Position numbers and translations under genes: made by a program
Source of the DNA: Streptomyces spirodelae
GTDB taxonomy: Bacteria > Actinomycetota > Actinomycetes > Streptomycetales > Streptomycetaceae
Reading direction: 5' to 3'
DNA length: 64,000 nucleotides
Assembly (NCBI RefSeq): GCF_017676385.1
Contig: NZ_JAFFZN010000009.1
Coordinates: 149,818-213,817 of the forward strand
The notes under the pieces: generated by a model
The model's database searches: none
Told to the model about the DNA's origin: nothing
The model's input: only the letters and a program-made list of their open reading frames with translations
Shown: in pieces, positions 45,772 to 54,042 of the stretch
Layout of the letters: each line of letters starts with the position of its first letter
Position numbering within the stretch: position 1 is the stretch's first letter

Positions 45772-45824
45772 GCCCGCGCAACACCCGGCAGGGCCGGTGA
45801 CCGGCAAACGCGCTCCCGTACCCG

Positions 45825-46325
45825 TCAGCCGACCGCTCGGGCCGGTGCCATCAGCCGCAGCAAGGCCCGCACGTATGCGCTGTGCCGGGCGGGCCGCGCC
45901 ACCTCGCCCGCGCAGGTCCGCTCCGCGAGGTCCAGTCCGTCCTCCAGGCAGGCGTCGTGCAGAGGCCCCCACAGGACCGGCCAGGTGAGGCGGGCCGCGC
46001 CGCGCGCCCGCATGGCCAGGGTGTGCCGCAGCAGCGTGCGGTCGCCGTCCACCGCCAGGACCGCGTACTCGTGGAAGCCGTCGAAGCCCCGGGGCGCGCT
46101 GAAGGTGAAGCGCACCCACTTTCCGGGCACATAGGCGGCGACCCGGTAGCGCACCGGGCCGTGGCCTCCGGTGGCGCCTTCCCCCAGCGGCCGGTCGAAG
46201 GCCATGGGAGGCCAGCCGCTACCCGGCCACAGCCGGTCCTGCTCGCCCGCCAGCGAGTCGAGCAGGGCGCCGACTTCGTGCGGTGTGCCTGGCAGCTCTC
46301 GTTCGTGCACGTTGTAGACGTCCAT
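45825..46325 (-). CDS. SRPBCC/START-like protein divergent from a TetR regulator
   Basis: A 166-residue protein with a likely SRPBCC lipid or ligand-binding fold: NVHERELPGTPHEVGALLD, VRYRVAAYVPGKWVRFTFS and FDGFHEYAVLAVDGDRTLLRH give the typical strand series. GGGAGG lies 5 bases before the ATG. It shares its control region with the divergent tetR gene, so it is probably the regulator's target. Exact substrate is unknown. Confidence 0.72.
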   Translation of the reverse strand: MDVYNVHERELPGTPHEVGALLDSLAGEQDRLWPGSGWPPMAFDRPLGEGATGGHGPVRYRVAAYVPGKWVRFTFSAPRGFDGFHEYAVLAVDGDRTLLRHTLAMRARGAARLTWPVLWGPLHDACLEDGLDLAERTCAGEVARPARHSAYVRALLRLMAPARAVG

Positions 46326-46347
46326 CGGGCCTCCCGAGGCTCGTAAG

Positions 46348-46375
46348 CAGTTTTAGAGAGCGCTCTCTAAAACTG
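46348..46375. promoter_or_regulatory. 28-bp perfect palindrome, likely TetR operator
   Basis: The half-site CAGTTTTAGAGAGC is repeated as its exact reverse complement, giving a 28-bp perfect palindrome. It sits between the divergent starts of the SRPBCC-like gene and the tetR gene, 23 and 20 bases away. TetR proteins commonly bind such palindromes and repress both genes until a ligand releases them. Confidence 0.88.
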
Positions 46376-46395
46376 GCAGGCTACCCTTCCTGACC

Positions 46396-47016
46396 ATGGC
46401 GAGGCCACCCCGGTTCGACACCGAGCAACTCCTGGACGCCGCTGTCCGGCTGGCCGCCGTCTCCGGACCGGCGGGCGTGACCATGGCGGCCGTCGCCAAG
46501 GAGGCGGGCGCGCCCAGCGGCTCCCTCTACCACCGCTTCGCCGGGCGACCCGCGCTCCTCGCCGAGGTGTGGGTGCGTACCGTCGAGCGCTTCCAGGACA
46601 GCTATCTGCACGCCCTCGCCGCGCACGACGACGCGCGGGAGGCCGGATGCGCCGGCGCCCGGCACGTCGTGGCCTGGAGCCGTGCCCACCCCGAGGAGAC
46701 GCGCCTGCTGCTCTACGGGCCCGGCGACTTCGGCCGGGAGAGCTGGCCGGCCGCGTACCGCTCCCGTGCCGAACGCGGCAACCGCCGGGTCTTCGGCGAA
46801 CTGGGAGCGCTGGGTACGCGGTTGGGCGCGGAGGGCCCCGAGGCCGTCGAGCGGATCACCCTCGCCCTGATCGACCTGCCGCTCTCCGTCGTCCGGCGTC
46901 ATCTGCGCGACGGTGGCAGCCTCCCGCCGCACGCCGAGGCCGTCGTCGAGGACTGCGCGGCCGCCCTCCTCGACACCCTCCCCGCTGCGGGCGGGCGCGT
47001 GCCGCACGGGGACTGA
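46396..47016 (+). CDS. TetR/AcrR-family regulator
   Basis: A 206-residue repressor. The N-terminal HTH (FDTEQLLDAAVRLAAVSGPA, VTMAAVAKEAGAPSGSLYH RF) is typical TetR, and the rest is the helical ligand-binding domain. It likely represses itself and the divergent SRPBCC-like gene through the 28-bp palindrome upstream. A strong hairpin follows the stop. Inducer unknown. Confidence 0.92.
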   Translation: MARPPRFDTEQLLDAAVRLAAVSGPAGVTMAAVAKEAGAPSGSLYHRFAGRPALLAEVWVRTVERFQDSYLHALAAHDDAREAGCAGARHVVAWSRAHPEETRLLLYGPGDFGRESWPAAYRSRAERGNRRVFGELGALGTRLGAEGPEAVERITLALIDLPLSVVRRHLRDGGSLPPHAEAVVEDCAAALLDTLPAAGGRVPHGD

Positions 47017-47036
47017 GCCGACGCCGGCAAGCGAAG

Positions 47037-47075
47037 GCGCCCCGTCGGACAGGCGCATGCTGTCCGAGGGGGCGC
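47037..47075. terminator. Stem-loop terminator between convergent genes
   Basis: GCGCCCC-g-TCGGACAG pairs with CTGTCCGA-g-GGGGCGC around a 7-base loop, 15 pairs with one internal mismatch. It follows tetR and faces the small secreted-protein gene. Confidence 0.8.
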
Positions 47076-47124
47076 TCGGGGAGGGGTGCTGTCCGCAGGG
47101 CCCGCTCCCGTGCCCGTGCCGGGC

Positions 47125-47358
47125 TCAGGCGTTCGGCGGCTTGATCCACCCCTTCTCCACCAGTTGGTCGCACAGGTGCTTGGCCCGCGCGTTGCTGGCC
47201 TTGTGCTGCTTCTTCACCTCTTTGATGCAGTCGGCGTACGGGAAGGGCGGCTTGTCGGCCCGCGCGTGGCTGTGGGAAGCGGCGGTGGCCTGCGCGGCCG
47301 TGAACAGTGCGCTGCTCAGCGCCAGGGTGGCCGCCAGAGCCAGGCTTTTGCGTGCCAA
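47125..47358 (-). CDS. Small secreted protein
   Basis: A 77-residue exported protein. Residues 1-27 form a Sec signal (RKSLALAATLALSSALF, cleavage near ATAAS), leaving a mature part of about 48 residues with two cysteines (YADCIKEVKKQH and AKHLCDQLVEKGWI) that could pair. The TTG at 47358 has AGAGGAG at good spacing; an in-frame ATG at 47373 adds five residues but has no ribosome site. Function unknown. Confidence 0.75.
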   Translation of the reverse strand: MARKSLALAATLALSSALFTAAQATAASHSHARADKPPFPYADCIKEVKKQHKASNARAKHLCDQLVEKGWIKPPNA

Positions 47359-47629
47359 GAGGTCTCCTCTCATCGTTCCGGAACCTGATGCTCCGGATGC
47401 GTACTGGCCTCAACGATCAAGCTCGCGATCGGCAACGCACCACGTCCTCCGCCCAGGGCGCCTCGGCTTCCGGGCCGCCACCCCGATGAACAGGCACGTT
47501 TCTCCGTTCCGTCGCGCGGCAACCCGCCCCCGGCTGCCGGAGTCGGGCCAGTGCGCCGGCGGCCCCGGGCCCGGCTGCCCGGGACCACCGAAACCGATCG
47601 GGTCCACCGAAGACCGATGTGGAGGGCAC

Positions 47630-49063
47630 GTGTCCATATCCGAGAACGCCGCAGACAAAGTCACCAGCAACGTCACCAGGAAGGCAGCCGCGAGCGAACG
47701 CGAGACGGCCTCCGGCGAGCGGAAGAACGTCTTCGTCCTGGGAATGGACGACGCCAACCGCACCACCCTGGAGGCGGTACCCGACGCGGCGCACTACCGC
47801 TTCCACCCGCTGCTGGACCCCGAGGAGTTGCAGAACGACGAGGTGTCGGTCCCCGAACTGCTGGACCGGGCGCGGGGCGTCCTGGACTCCTTCGACGGCA
47901 GCGTGGACGCCGTCGTCGGCTACTGGGACTTCCCCGTCAGCACCATGATCCCGCTGCTGGCCGAGGAGTACGGCACGCGCAGCACCAGCCTGGAATCGGT
48001 GGTCAAGTGCGAGCACAAGTACTGGAGCAGGCTGGAGCAGCAGAAGGTCATCGACGAGTTGCCGAGGTTCGGCCAGGTGGACCTGCAGGCCGCGCACCCG
48101 GAGCCTCCCGAGGGGGTGAGCTTCCCCATGTGGGTCAAGCCCGCGCTGGCCTCCTCGTCGGAACTGGCGTATGGCGTGGCGGATCTGGCCGAGTTCCGCA
48201 CGGCCGTCGGCAAGATCCGGGAGGGCATCGCCCGGCTCGGCAGGCCGTTCGCGTACATCCTCGACCAGATCGAGCTCCCGCCCCGGGTGGCCGAGGTCGG
48301 CGGCATGGTCTGCCTCGCCGAGGAGAAGATGACCGGCCTCCAGGTCGCGGTGGAGGGCTATGTGCACCGCGGCGCCGTCACCGTCTACGGGGTGCTCGAC
48401 TCCGTCAACTACCCCGACACGCCGTCCTTCCTGCGGCACCAGTACCCCAGCAGGCTCCCGGAGCCCGTGCAGGAGCGGCTCGCGGCGGCGTCGGAGCGCG
48501 TCATCCGGCAGATCGGGATGGACGCCGCCACCTTCAGCATCGAGTTCTTCTACGACCCGGGGAAGGACGAGATCAAGCTGCTGGAGATCAACCCCAGGCA
48601 CTCCCAGTCACACGCCGAGCTGTTCGACTACGTCGACGGCGTCCCCAACCACCACTGCATGCTCGCCCTCGCCTTCGGCCGCGACCCCGCCCTGCCGCAC
48701 CGTGCGGGCCCCTATCTGTGTGCGGCCAAGTGGTACCACCGCTGGTTCACCGACGGTGTGGCCCGCCGGGTGCCCTCCGCCGAGGAGATCACCAGGGTGG
48801 AGGAGGAGATCCCCGGCGTGCGCATCGATGTGGTGCCCGACGAGGGCCAGCGGCTGCGGAACCTCACCCAGCAGGACAGCTACAGCTACGAGATCGCGCA
48901 CATCTACACCGGCGGAGCTGACGAGAACGAACTGCGCGAGAAATACGACCGCGCCGTCGCGGCCCTGGGCCTGCACGGCACGGCACCGGCCGGCAGCGGC
49001 TCCCGGGTGCCCGAGGAACCTGGGGAACCCGAGGCGCCCGAAGAGGCTGTCCGGCCCGCGTAA
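47630..49063 (+). CDS. ATP-grasp ligase of unknown substrate
   Basis: A 477-residue ATP-grasp enzyme. After a Ser/Ala-rich N-terminal 30 residues come the pre-ATP-grasp strand (VFVLGMDDANRTTLEAV), FPMWVKPALASSSELAYG (ATP-binding Lys), and KLLEINPRHSQSHAELFDY, whose Glu and Asn bind Mg-ATP. Such enzymes join a carboxylate to an amine or thiol through an acyl phosphate. GGAGGG precedes the GTG at 47630. It is followed at 42 bases by a CocE/NonD hydrolase, so the two likely share a pathway. The roughly 45-residue C-terminal tail is acidic and Pro-rich. Substrate unknown. Confidence 0.85.
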   Translation: MSISENAADKVTSNVTRKAAASERETASGERKNVFVLGMDDANRTTLEAVPDAAHYRFHPLLDPEELQNDEVSVPELLDRARGVLDSFDGSVDAVVGYWDFPVSTMIPLLAEEYGTRSTSLESVVKCEHKYWSRLEQQKVIDELPRFGQVDLQAAHPEPPEGVSFPMWVKPALASSSELAYGVADLAEFRTAVGKIREGIARLGRPFAYILDQIELPPRVAEVGGMVCLAEEKMTGLQVAVEGYVHRGAVTVYGVLDSVNYPDTPSFLRHQYPSRLPEPVQERLAAASERVIRQIGMDAATFSIEFFYDPGKDEIKLLEINPRHSQSHAELFDYVDGVPNHHCMLALAFGRDPALPHRAGPYLCAAKWYHRWFTDGVARRVPSAEEITRVEEEIPGVRIDVVPDEGQRLRNLTQQDSYSYEIAHIYTGGADENELREKYDRAVAALGLHGTAPAGSGSRVPEEPGEPEAPEEAVRPA

Positions 49064-49105
49064 CCGCGCGTACAGCAGCACGAACGTCGAGCGGAGAACG
49101 CGTCC

Positions 49106-51148
49106 ATGCGCACCGTGCACAATCTGCCCTACGAGACCAAGGAAGAACCCGTCACCGTGCCGCTCCCGGACGGCACCCGGCTGTCGGCCCGCGTCTGGCG
49201 TCCCGTCTGTTCCGACGCGGAGCCGCTGCCCGCTGTGCTGGAGTACATCCCCTACCGGCAGCGCGATCTGACCGCCGTACGGGACTCCATCCACCATCCC
49301 TACCTCGCGGGCCACGGTTACTGTTGCGTCCGCGTCGACCTGAGGGGTACCGGCGACTCCGACGGGGTGCTCGGCGACGAGTACCTTGAGCAGGAGCAGC
49401 GGGACGCCGAGGACGTGCTCGAATGGCTCGCCGCGCAACCCTGGTGCGACGGCAGTACCGGAATGATGGGCATCTCCTGGGGCGCCTTCGCCGCACTGCA
49501 GGTCGCGGCGCGCCGTCCGGAGAGCCTGCGGGCCATTGTCATCGCCTCGTTCACCGACGACCGGTACGCCGACGACATGCACTACATGGGCGGCACGCTG
49601 CTGTCGGACAACCTGGCCGAGGCGGGCACCATGTTCGCGTACAGCACCTGCCCGCCCGACCCCGCCGTGGTGGGGGACCGCTGGCGGCGGATGTGGCAGG
49701 AGCGGCTGGGCAAGAGCGAGCCGTGGGTGCTGGAGTGGCTGCGCCACCAGCGGCGCGACGACTACTGGCGGCACGCCGCCGTCTGCGAGGACTACCAGGC
49801 CGTACGCTGCCCGGTGCTGGCCTCCAGCGGTTGGGCCGACGGGTACTCCAACGCCGTCACCCGTCTGTTGGCCAACCTGGACGTGCCCCGTAAGGGCCTC
49901 ATCGGGCCCTGGTCGCACAAGTTCCCGCACCTGGGCGAGCCGGGCCCGGCCATCGGCTACCTCCAGGAGGTCGTCCGCTGGTGGGACCACTGGCTCAAGG
50001 GCGTCGACAACGGCGTCATGGACGGCCCCGTGCTCAGCACCTGGATGCAGGACAGCGTGCCCCCGTCCACCTCCTACGAGCAGCGGCCCGGCCGGTGGGT
50101 CATCGAGCCCGAGTGGCCCTCGCCGTACGTCACCGAGGTCACCCACCCGCTCTCCCGTTACCGCATCCACCCGCCCAGGAAGCGGGCTGAGGCCCCGTCC
50201 CAGCCGGAGCCCGGCTCCGCGCTCACGGTGCGCTCACCGCTGTCGGTCGGCCAGTTCGCGGGCAAGTGGGCCTCCTACAACGCGCCGCCCGACCTGCCCT
50301 ACGACCAGCGCGAGGAGGACGGCGGCTCGCTGGTCTTCGAGACCGAGCCGCTGACCGAGCGGGTGGAGATCCTGGGCTCGCCCAGCGCGGAGCTGGAGCT
50401 GTCGGTCAGCGAGCCGGTGGGACAGGTGGCTGCCCGGCTGTCCGATGTGGCGCCCGACGGCAGCGCCACCCGGGTCACCTACGGCCTGCTCAACCTCACT
50501 CATCACGGTGGCACCGACGACCCCGAGCTGTTGGAGCCCGGCCGCCGCTACCGGGCCACCGTGCAGCTCAACGGTGTGGCACAGGCGTTCCCGCCCGGCC
50601 ATCGCATCCGGCTCTCCCTGTCCACCTCCTACTGGCCGCTGGCCTGGCCGCCGCCGAAGCCGGTGCTGCTGAGCGTCCATGAGAGCTCCAGCACCCTCAC
50701 GCTGCCGGTCCGGACCCCGCACGAGGACGGTGAGGCCCCGCGCGACCTGTTCGGCGAACCCGAGGGCGCGCCACCGTTGGCCACCACCACGCTCGAACCG
50801 CCGGAGGAGCGCTGGGACGTCAAGCGTGATCTGATCGGCTACCACCAGGAGTTGGAGATCGTGAAGGACCGGGGGTTGGAGCATTTGGACCACATCGGGC
50901 TGGACGTCGGCCGCCGCGCCTACGAGCGGTACACGGCGGTCGCCGACGACTTCACCTCCGTCGCCGGCGAATCCGCCTGGACCATGACGTTCCGCCGTCC
51001 CGGCTGGGAGACGCAGACCGTCACCCGTACGGTGCTGACCTGCACCGAGGGCACCTTCCACGTGCACGCCACGCTTGACGCCTACGAGGACGGCAACCGC
51101 GTCTTCTCCCGTACGTGGAACGAAGCGGTACCTCGCGACTGCCTGTGA
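49106..51148 (+). CDS. CocE/NonD-family hydrolase (S15-type)
   Basis: A 680-residue hydrolase. The alpha/beta core has ILEYIPYRQRD-like start (VLEYIPYRQRD), VRVDLRGTGDSDG, and nucleophile elbow MMGISWGAFAA, with GPWSHKFPHLGEPGP holding the likely His. A C-terminal jelly-roll domain (from about residue 400) is typical of CocE and X-Pro dipeptidyl-peptidases. It could cleave an ester or a peptide; here it is paired with an ATP-grasp ligase. No signal peptide is seen, so it acts in the cytoplasm. Confidence 0.88.
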   Translation: MRTVHNLPYETKEEPVTVPLPDGTRLSARVWRPVCSDAEPLPAVLEYIPYRQRDLTAVRDSIHHPYLAGHGYCCVRVDLRGTGDSDGVLGDEYLEQEQRDAEDVLEWLAAQPWCDGSTGMMGISWGAFAALQVAARRPESLRAIVIASFTDDRYADDMHYMGGTLLSDNLAEAGTMFAYSTCPPDPAVVGDRWRRMWQERLGKSEPWVLEWLRHQRRDDYWRHAAVCEDYQAVRCPVLASSGWADGYSNAVTRLLANLDVPRKGLIGPWSHKFPHLGEPGPAIGYLQEVVRWWDHWLKGVDNGVMDGPVLSTWMQDSVPPSTSYEQRPGRWVIEPEWPSPYVTEVTHPLSRYRIHPPRKRAEAPSQPEPGSALTVRSPLSVGQFAGKWASYNAPPDLPYDQREEDGGSLVFETEPLTERVEILGSPSAELELSVSEPVGQVAARLSDVAPDGSATRVTYGLLNLTHHGGTDDPELLEPGRRYRATVQLNGVAQAFPPGHRIRLSLSTSYWPLAWPPPKPVLLSVHESSSTLTLPVRTPHEDGEAPRDLFGEPEGAPPLATTTLEPPEERWDVKRDLIGYHQELEIVKDRGLEHLDHIGLDVGRRAYERYTAVADDFTSVAGESAWTMTFRRPGWETQTVTRTVLTCTEGTFHVHATLDAYEDGNRVFSRTWNEAVPRDCL

Positions 51149-51179
51149 GACCTACCCGTTGCCCCGAAGTGCTCACCCC

Positions 51180-52169
51180 TCACGGGACGACGACGATCTT
51201 GCGGCCCTTCCCCTCGGCGAACCGTTCCAACGCCTCCGGGTAGGAAGCCAACGGCATCCGGTCCGAGATGAAGACGTCCGGATCGAGAATCCCGCCGGCG
51301 AACAACTCGGCGGCCCGCTCATAGCTGTGCAGCACGGCCATCGAGCCGGTGATGGTGATCTCCTGGTTGTAGATGCGGTACGGCTCGATCGTGGCGCGGG
51401 TCGCATAGTCGGAGACGCCGAACTGGAGGAACGTGCCCGCCTTGGCGACCCGGCCGAGGCCGTCCTGGATGGCGGCCGCGTTTCCCGTCGCGTCCACCAC
51501 CAGGTCCCAGCCCTCGGGCCGGTCCAACTCCTCGGCGGTCGCGGCCGCGCCGCTGCATCCCAGGTGGCGTGCGGTGGCCAGCCGGTCGGGGTTGAGGTCG
51601 AGCACATCCACACTGGCCGCGCCGGTCCGCTTCGCCAGCTCCAGCATCATCAGCCCCATCGTCCCCGAACCGTAGATCAGCACGTGGGAGCCGAGCTGGC
51701 TCTTGAGCACGTCGTAGCCGCGCACCGCGCAGGACAGCGGCTCGATGAGCGCGGCGTCCTGGGTGCGTACGTGTTCGGGCAGCCGGACACAGTTGGCGAC
51801 CGGCGCCACGGCGTACTCGGCAGCGCCACCCGACCGCGACACACCGATCGCGGCCCACCGGTCGCACAGGTTGTTGTGGCCGCGGCGGCAGTAGCGGCAC
51901 TCGTGGCAGTACAGCGAGGGGTCGACGGCAACCCGGTCGCCCTCGGCCAGCTCGGTCACCTCGCTGCCCAGCGCCACCACCTCACCGGCGAACTCGTGCC
52001 CGGGAATCAGCGGCAGCGAGGGCGCGAACTCACCCTGGAGGATGTGCAGGTCGGTTCCGCACAGCCCGCACGCCGCCACCTTCACCACCACATCGCGGGG
52101 CCCGGGGGCCGGGTCGGGAACCTCCGTCAGCGACACCTTGCCCACGGACTCGACGAGTGCGGCCTTCAT
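51180..52169 (-). CDS. Zinc-dependent polyol/sugar alcohol dehydrogenase
   Basis: A 329-residue medium-chain dehydrogenase. The catalytic zinc cysteine is in CGLCGTDLH and the His in IPGHEFAGEVV; the structural zinc set is CHECRYCRRGHNNLC. NAD binding is at HVLIYGSGTMGLMML. Similarity fits the sorbitol/threonine dehydrogenase branch. The start overlaps the upstream permease stop by 4 bases (ATGA). It is the last gene of the ABC operon and probably oxidises the imported polyol. Confidence 0.9.
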   Translation of the reverse strand: MKAALVESVGKVSLTEVPDPAPGPRDVVVKVAACGLCGTDLHILQGEFAPSLPLIPGHEFAGEVVALGSEVTELAEGDRVAVDPSLYCHECRYCRRGHNNLCDRWAAIGVSRSGGAAEYAVAPVANCVRLPEHVRTQDAALIEPLSCAVRGYDVLKSQLGSHVLIYGSGTMGLMMLELAKRTGAASVDVLDLNPDRLATARHLGCSGAAATAEELDRPEGWDLVVDATGNAAAIQDGLGRVAKAGTFLQFGVSDYATRATIEPYRIYNQEITITGSMAVLHSYERAAELFAGGILDPDVFISDRMPLASYPEALERFAEGKGRKIVVVP

Positions 52170-53068
52170 TTGACAGCTCCTAGCGACAGGCCCTGGACCA
52201 GCTTGTCCTGGGCGGCGAACCCCGCGGCGAGCACCGGCAGGGAGATCACGAGAGACGCGGCGCACACCTTCGCCAGGAAGAGCCCCTGACTGGTGATGAA
52301 GCCGGTCAGGAAGACGGGCGCGGTCTGTGCCACCACCCCCGTCAGCACCCGCGCGAACAGCATCTCGTTCCAGGAGAAGATGAAGCAGATCAGCGCGGTG
52401 GCGGCGATGCCGGGCGCGGCGACCGGTGCCACGACCCGGGTGAGGACGGTGGGCAGCCGTGCCCCGTCGATCTGCGCCGCCTCGATCAGCGCACTCGGAA
52501 CCTCGGCGAGGAAGGACTGCATCATCCACACGGCGATCGGCAGGTTCATCGACGTGTAGAGGATGACCAGCAGCCAGATGTTGTCGAGGAAATCGGTGTT
52601 CTTCGCGAACAGATAGATCGGTAGCAGTCCGGCCACGACCGGCAGCATCTTCGTCGACAGGAAGAAGAACAGCACGTCACGCCACTTGCGCACCGGCCGG
52701 ATGGACAGCGCGTATGCGGCCGGCAGCGCCAGCACCAGCACGAACAGCGTGGAGAAGACCGAAGCACCCAGCGAGTTCGCCAGCGCGGGCCAGGGGCCTG
52801 CGCCGTTGCCCGCGCTGAAGAACTCGCGGTAGCCGTCCAGCGTCAGCGGGGCCGCGAGCGACGGCGGGTTGGTGGCGGCGTCCGACTCCGAGTGCAGCGA
52901 GGTCAGCACCATCCAGAGGATCGGCAGGACGAACAGCAGCCCGCACACCCAGGCCAGCAGGCCCAGCGCGGCGTTCTTCCGACGGACGCTCTTCGGCGCG
53001 GTCGACGAAGCCTTCGGTGGCGCGGCGGGCGGTGCCGCCTCGGGTGGGCCTGCGGTCAGGGCGCTCAT
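52166..53068 (-). CDS. Carbohydrate ABC transporter permease (MalG-type)
   Basis: A 300-residue six-helix permease. The Ala/Pro-rich cytoplasmic start is followed by LLAWVCGLLFVLPILWMVL, and the EAA loop that docks the ATPase reads EAAQIDGARLPTVLTRV. It ends overlapping the dehydrogenase gene and begins overlapping the companion permease gene (53065-53068). No ATPase gene is in the operon; actinomycetes often use a shared MsiK ATPase. Confidence 0.92.
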   Translation of the reverse strand: MSALTAGPPEAAPPAAPPKASSTAPKSVRRKNAALGLLAWVCGLLFVLPILWMVLTSLHSESDAATNPPSLAAPLTLDGYREFFSAGNGAGPWPALANSLGASVFSTLFVLVLALPAAYALSIRPVRKWRDVLFFFLSTKMLPVVAGLLPIYLFAKNTDFLDNIWLLVILYTSMNLPIAVWMMQSFLAEVPSALIEAAQIDGARLPTVLTRVVAPVAAPGIAATALICFIFSWNEMLFARVLTGVVAQTAPVFLTGFITSQGLFLAKVCAASLVISLPVLAAGFAAQDKLVQGLSLGAVK

Positions 53069-54042
53069 GCGCGGACCTCCTCGCGGAAGAGGGATGAGAC
53101 CACCCGCAGCGCGAGGGTGGCGATGATCAGGGAGCCGATGACGACGAGCACACCGGCGGCCGACGCCAGCCCGTACTCATGGCCTTGGTAGAAGGTCTGG
53201 TAGATGGTGTAGGGCAGGTTCGCCGTGCCCAGTCCGCCGGAGGTGATGGTGAAGACGGCGTCGAAGTTCTGCACGATGTAGATCGACCCCAGCAGCGCCC
53301 CCAGTTCGAGGTAGCGGCGCAGATGCGGCAGCGTCAGATAGCGGAAGATCTGCCACGCCCCGGCGCCGTCGATCCGCGCCGCTTCGATGGCGTCGGAGGG
53401 ACGGCTCTGCAGCCCGGCGAGCAGGATCAGCATCATGAACGGTGTCCACTGCCAGATCAGCGACACCTCGACGGCGGCCAGCGGCATGTCCGACACCCAG
53501 TTCGGCTGCGGCGCGTCGTCGCCGAACAGCCAGCTGAGCACCCCGTTGAGCAGGCCGTACTCGGGGTTGAACAGGACGTGCTTCCACAGCAGTGCCGCGG
53601 CCACCGGCACCAGCAGGAACGGCGCGATCAGCAGCGTGCGCACCACCCCGCGCCCCCGGAAGCTGCGGTCGAGCAGCAGCGCCAGCAGCAGCCCCAGGAC
53701 GAGGCTGACCAGGACGACGACGGCGGTCAGCACCGCGGTCGTCACCACCGAGTCGCGCAGCTCGGGATCGCTGAGCACCTCCTTGTAGTTCTCGAAGCCG
53801 CCGAAGGACCGGGCTTCGGGGTAGAGCGCGTTCCAGTCGAAGAACGAGACCACCAGCGTGGCCACGAACGGCAGCTGAGTGACAACGATCATGAAGACCA
53901 GCGCGGGCAGCAGCGGCGCGCGGGTGACCCAGCCGCGCAGCCGGTTCGGCGGTCCCTTGGGCGCGGCGGTGGCCGGGCGGGAGGTCGGTGGGCGCTGCTC
54001 GTCGTGCGCGCCCGGGGCCGGAGTGGTGGTCGGAGTGCTCAT
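53065..54042 (-). CDS. Sugar/polyol ABC transporter permease (MalF-type)
   Basis: A 325-residue permease. A Thr/Pro-rich N-terminal 30 residues lead to LLPALVFMIVVTQLPFVATL, and the EAA loop is EAARIDGAGAWQIFRYL. It overlaps the binding-protein stop and the next permease start by 4 bases each. It pairs with the MalG-type subunit to form the channel. Confidence 0.92.
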   Translation of the reverse strand: MSTPTTTPAPGAHDEQRPPTSRPATAAPKGPPNRLRGWVTRAPLLPALVFMIVVTQLPFVATLVVSFFDWNALYPEARSFGGFENYKEVLSDPELRDSVVTTAVLTAVVVLVSLVLGLLLALLLDRSFRGRGVVRTLLIAPFLLVPVAAALLWKHVLFNPEYGLLNGVLSWLFGDDAPQPNWVSDMPLAAVEVSLIWQWTPFMMLILLAGLQSRPSDAIEAARIDGAGAWQIFRYLTLPHLRRYLELGALLGSIYIVQNFDAVFTITSGGLGTANLPYTIYQTFYQGHEYGLASAAGVLVVIGSLIIATLALRVVSSLFREEVRA

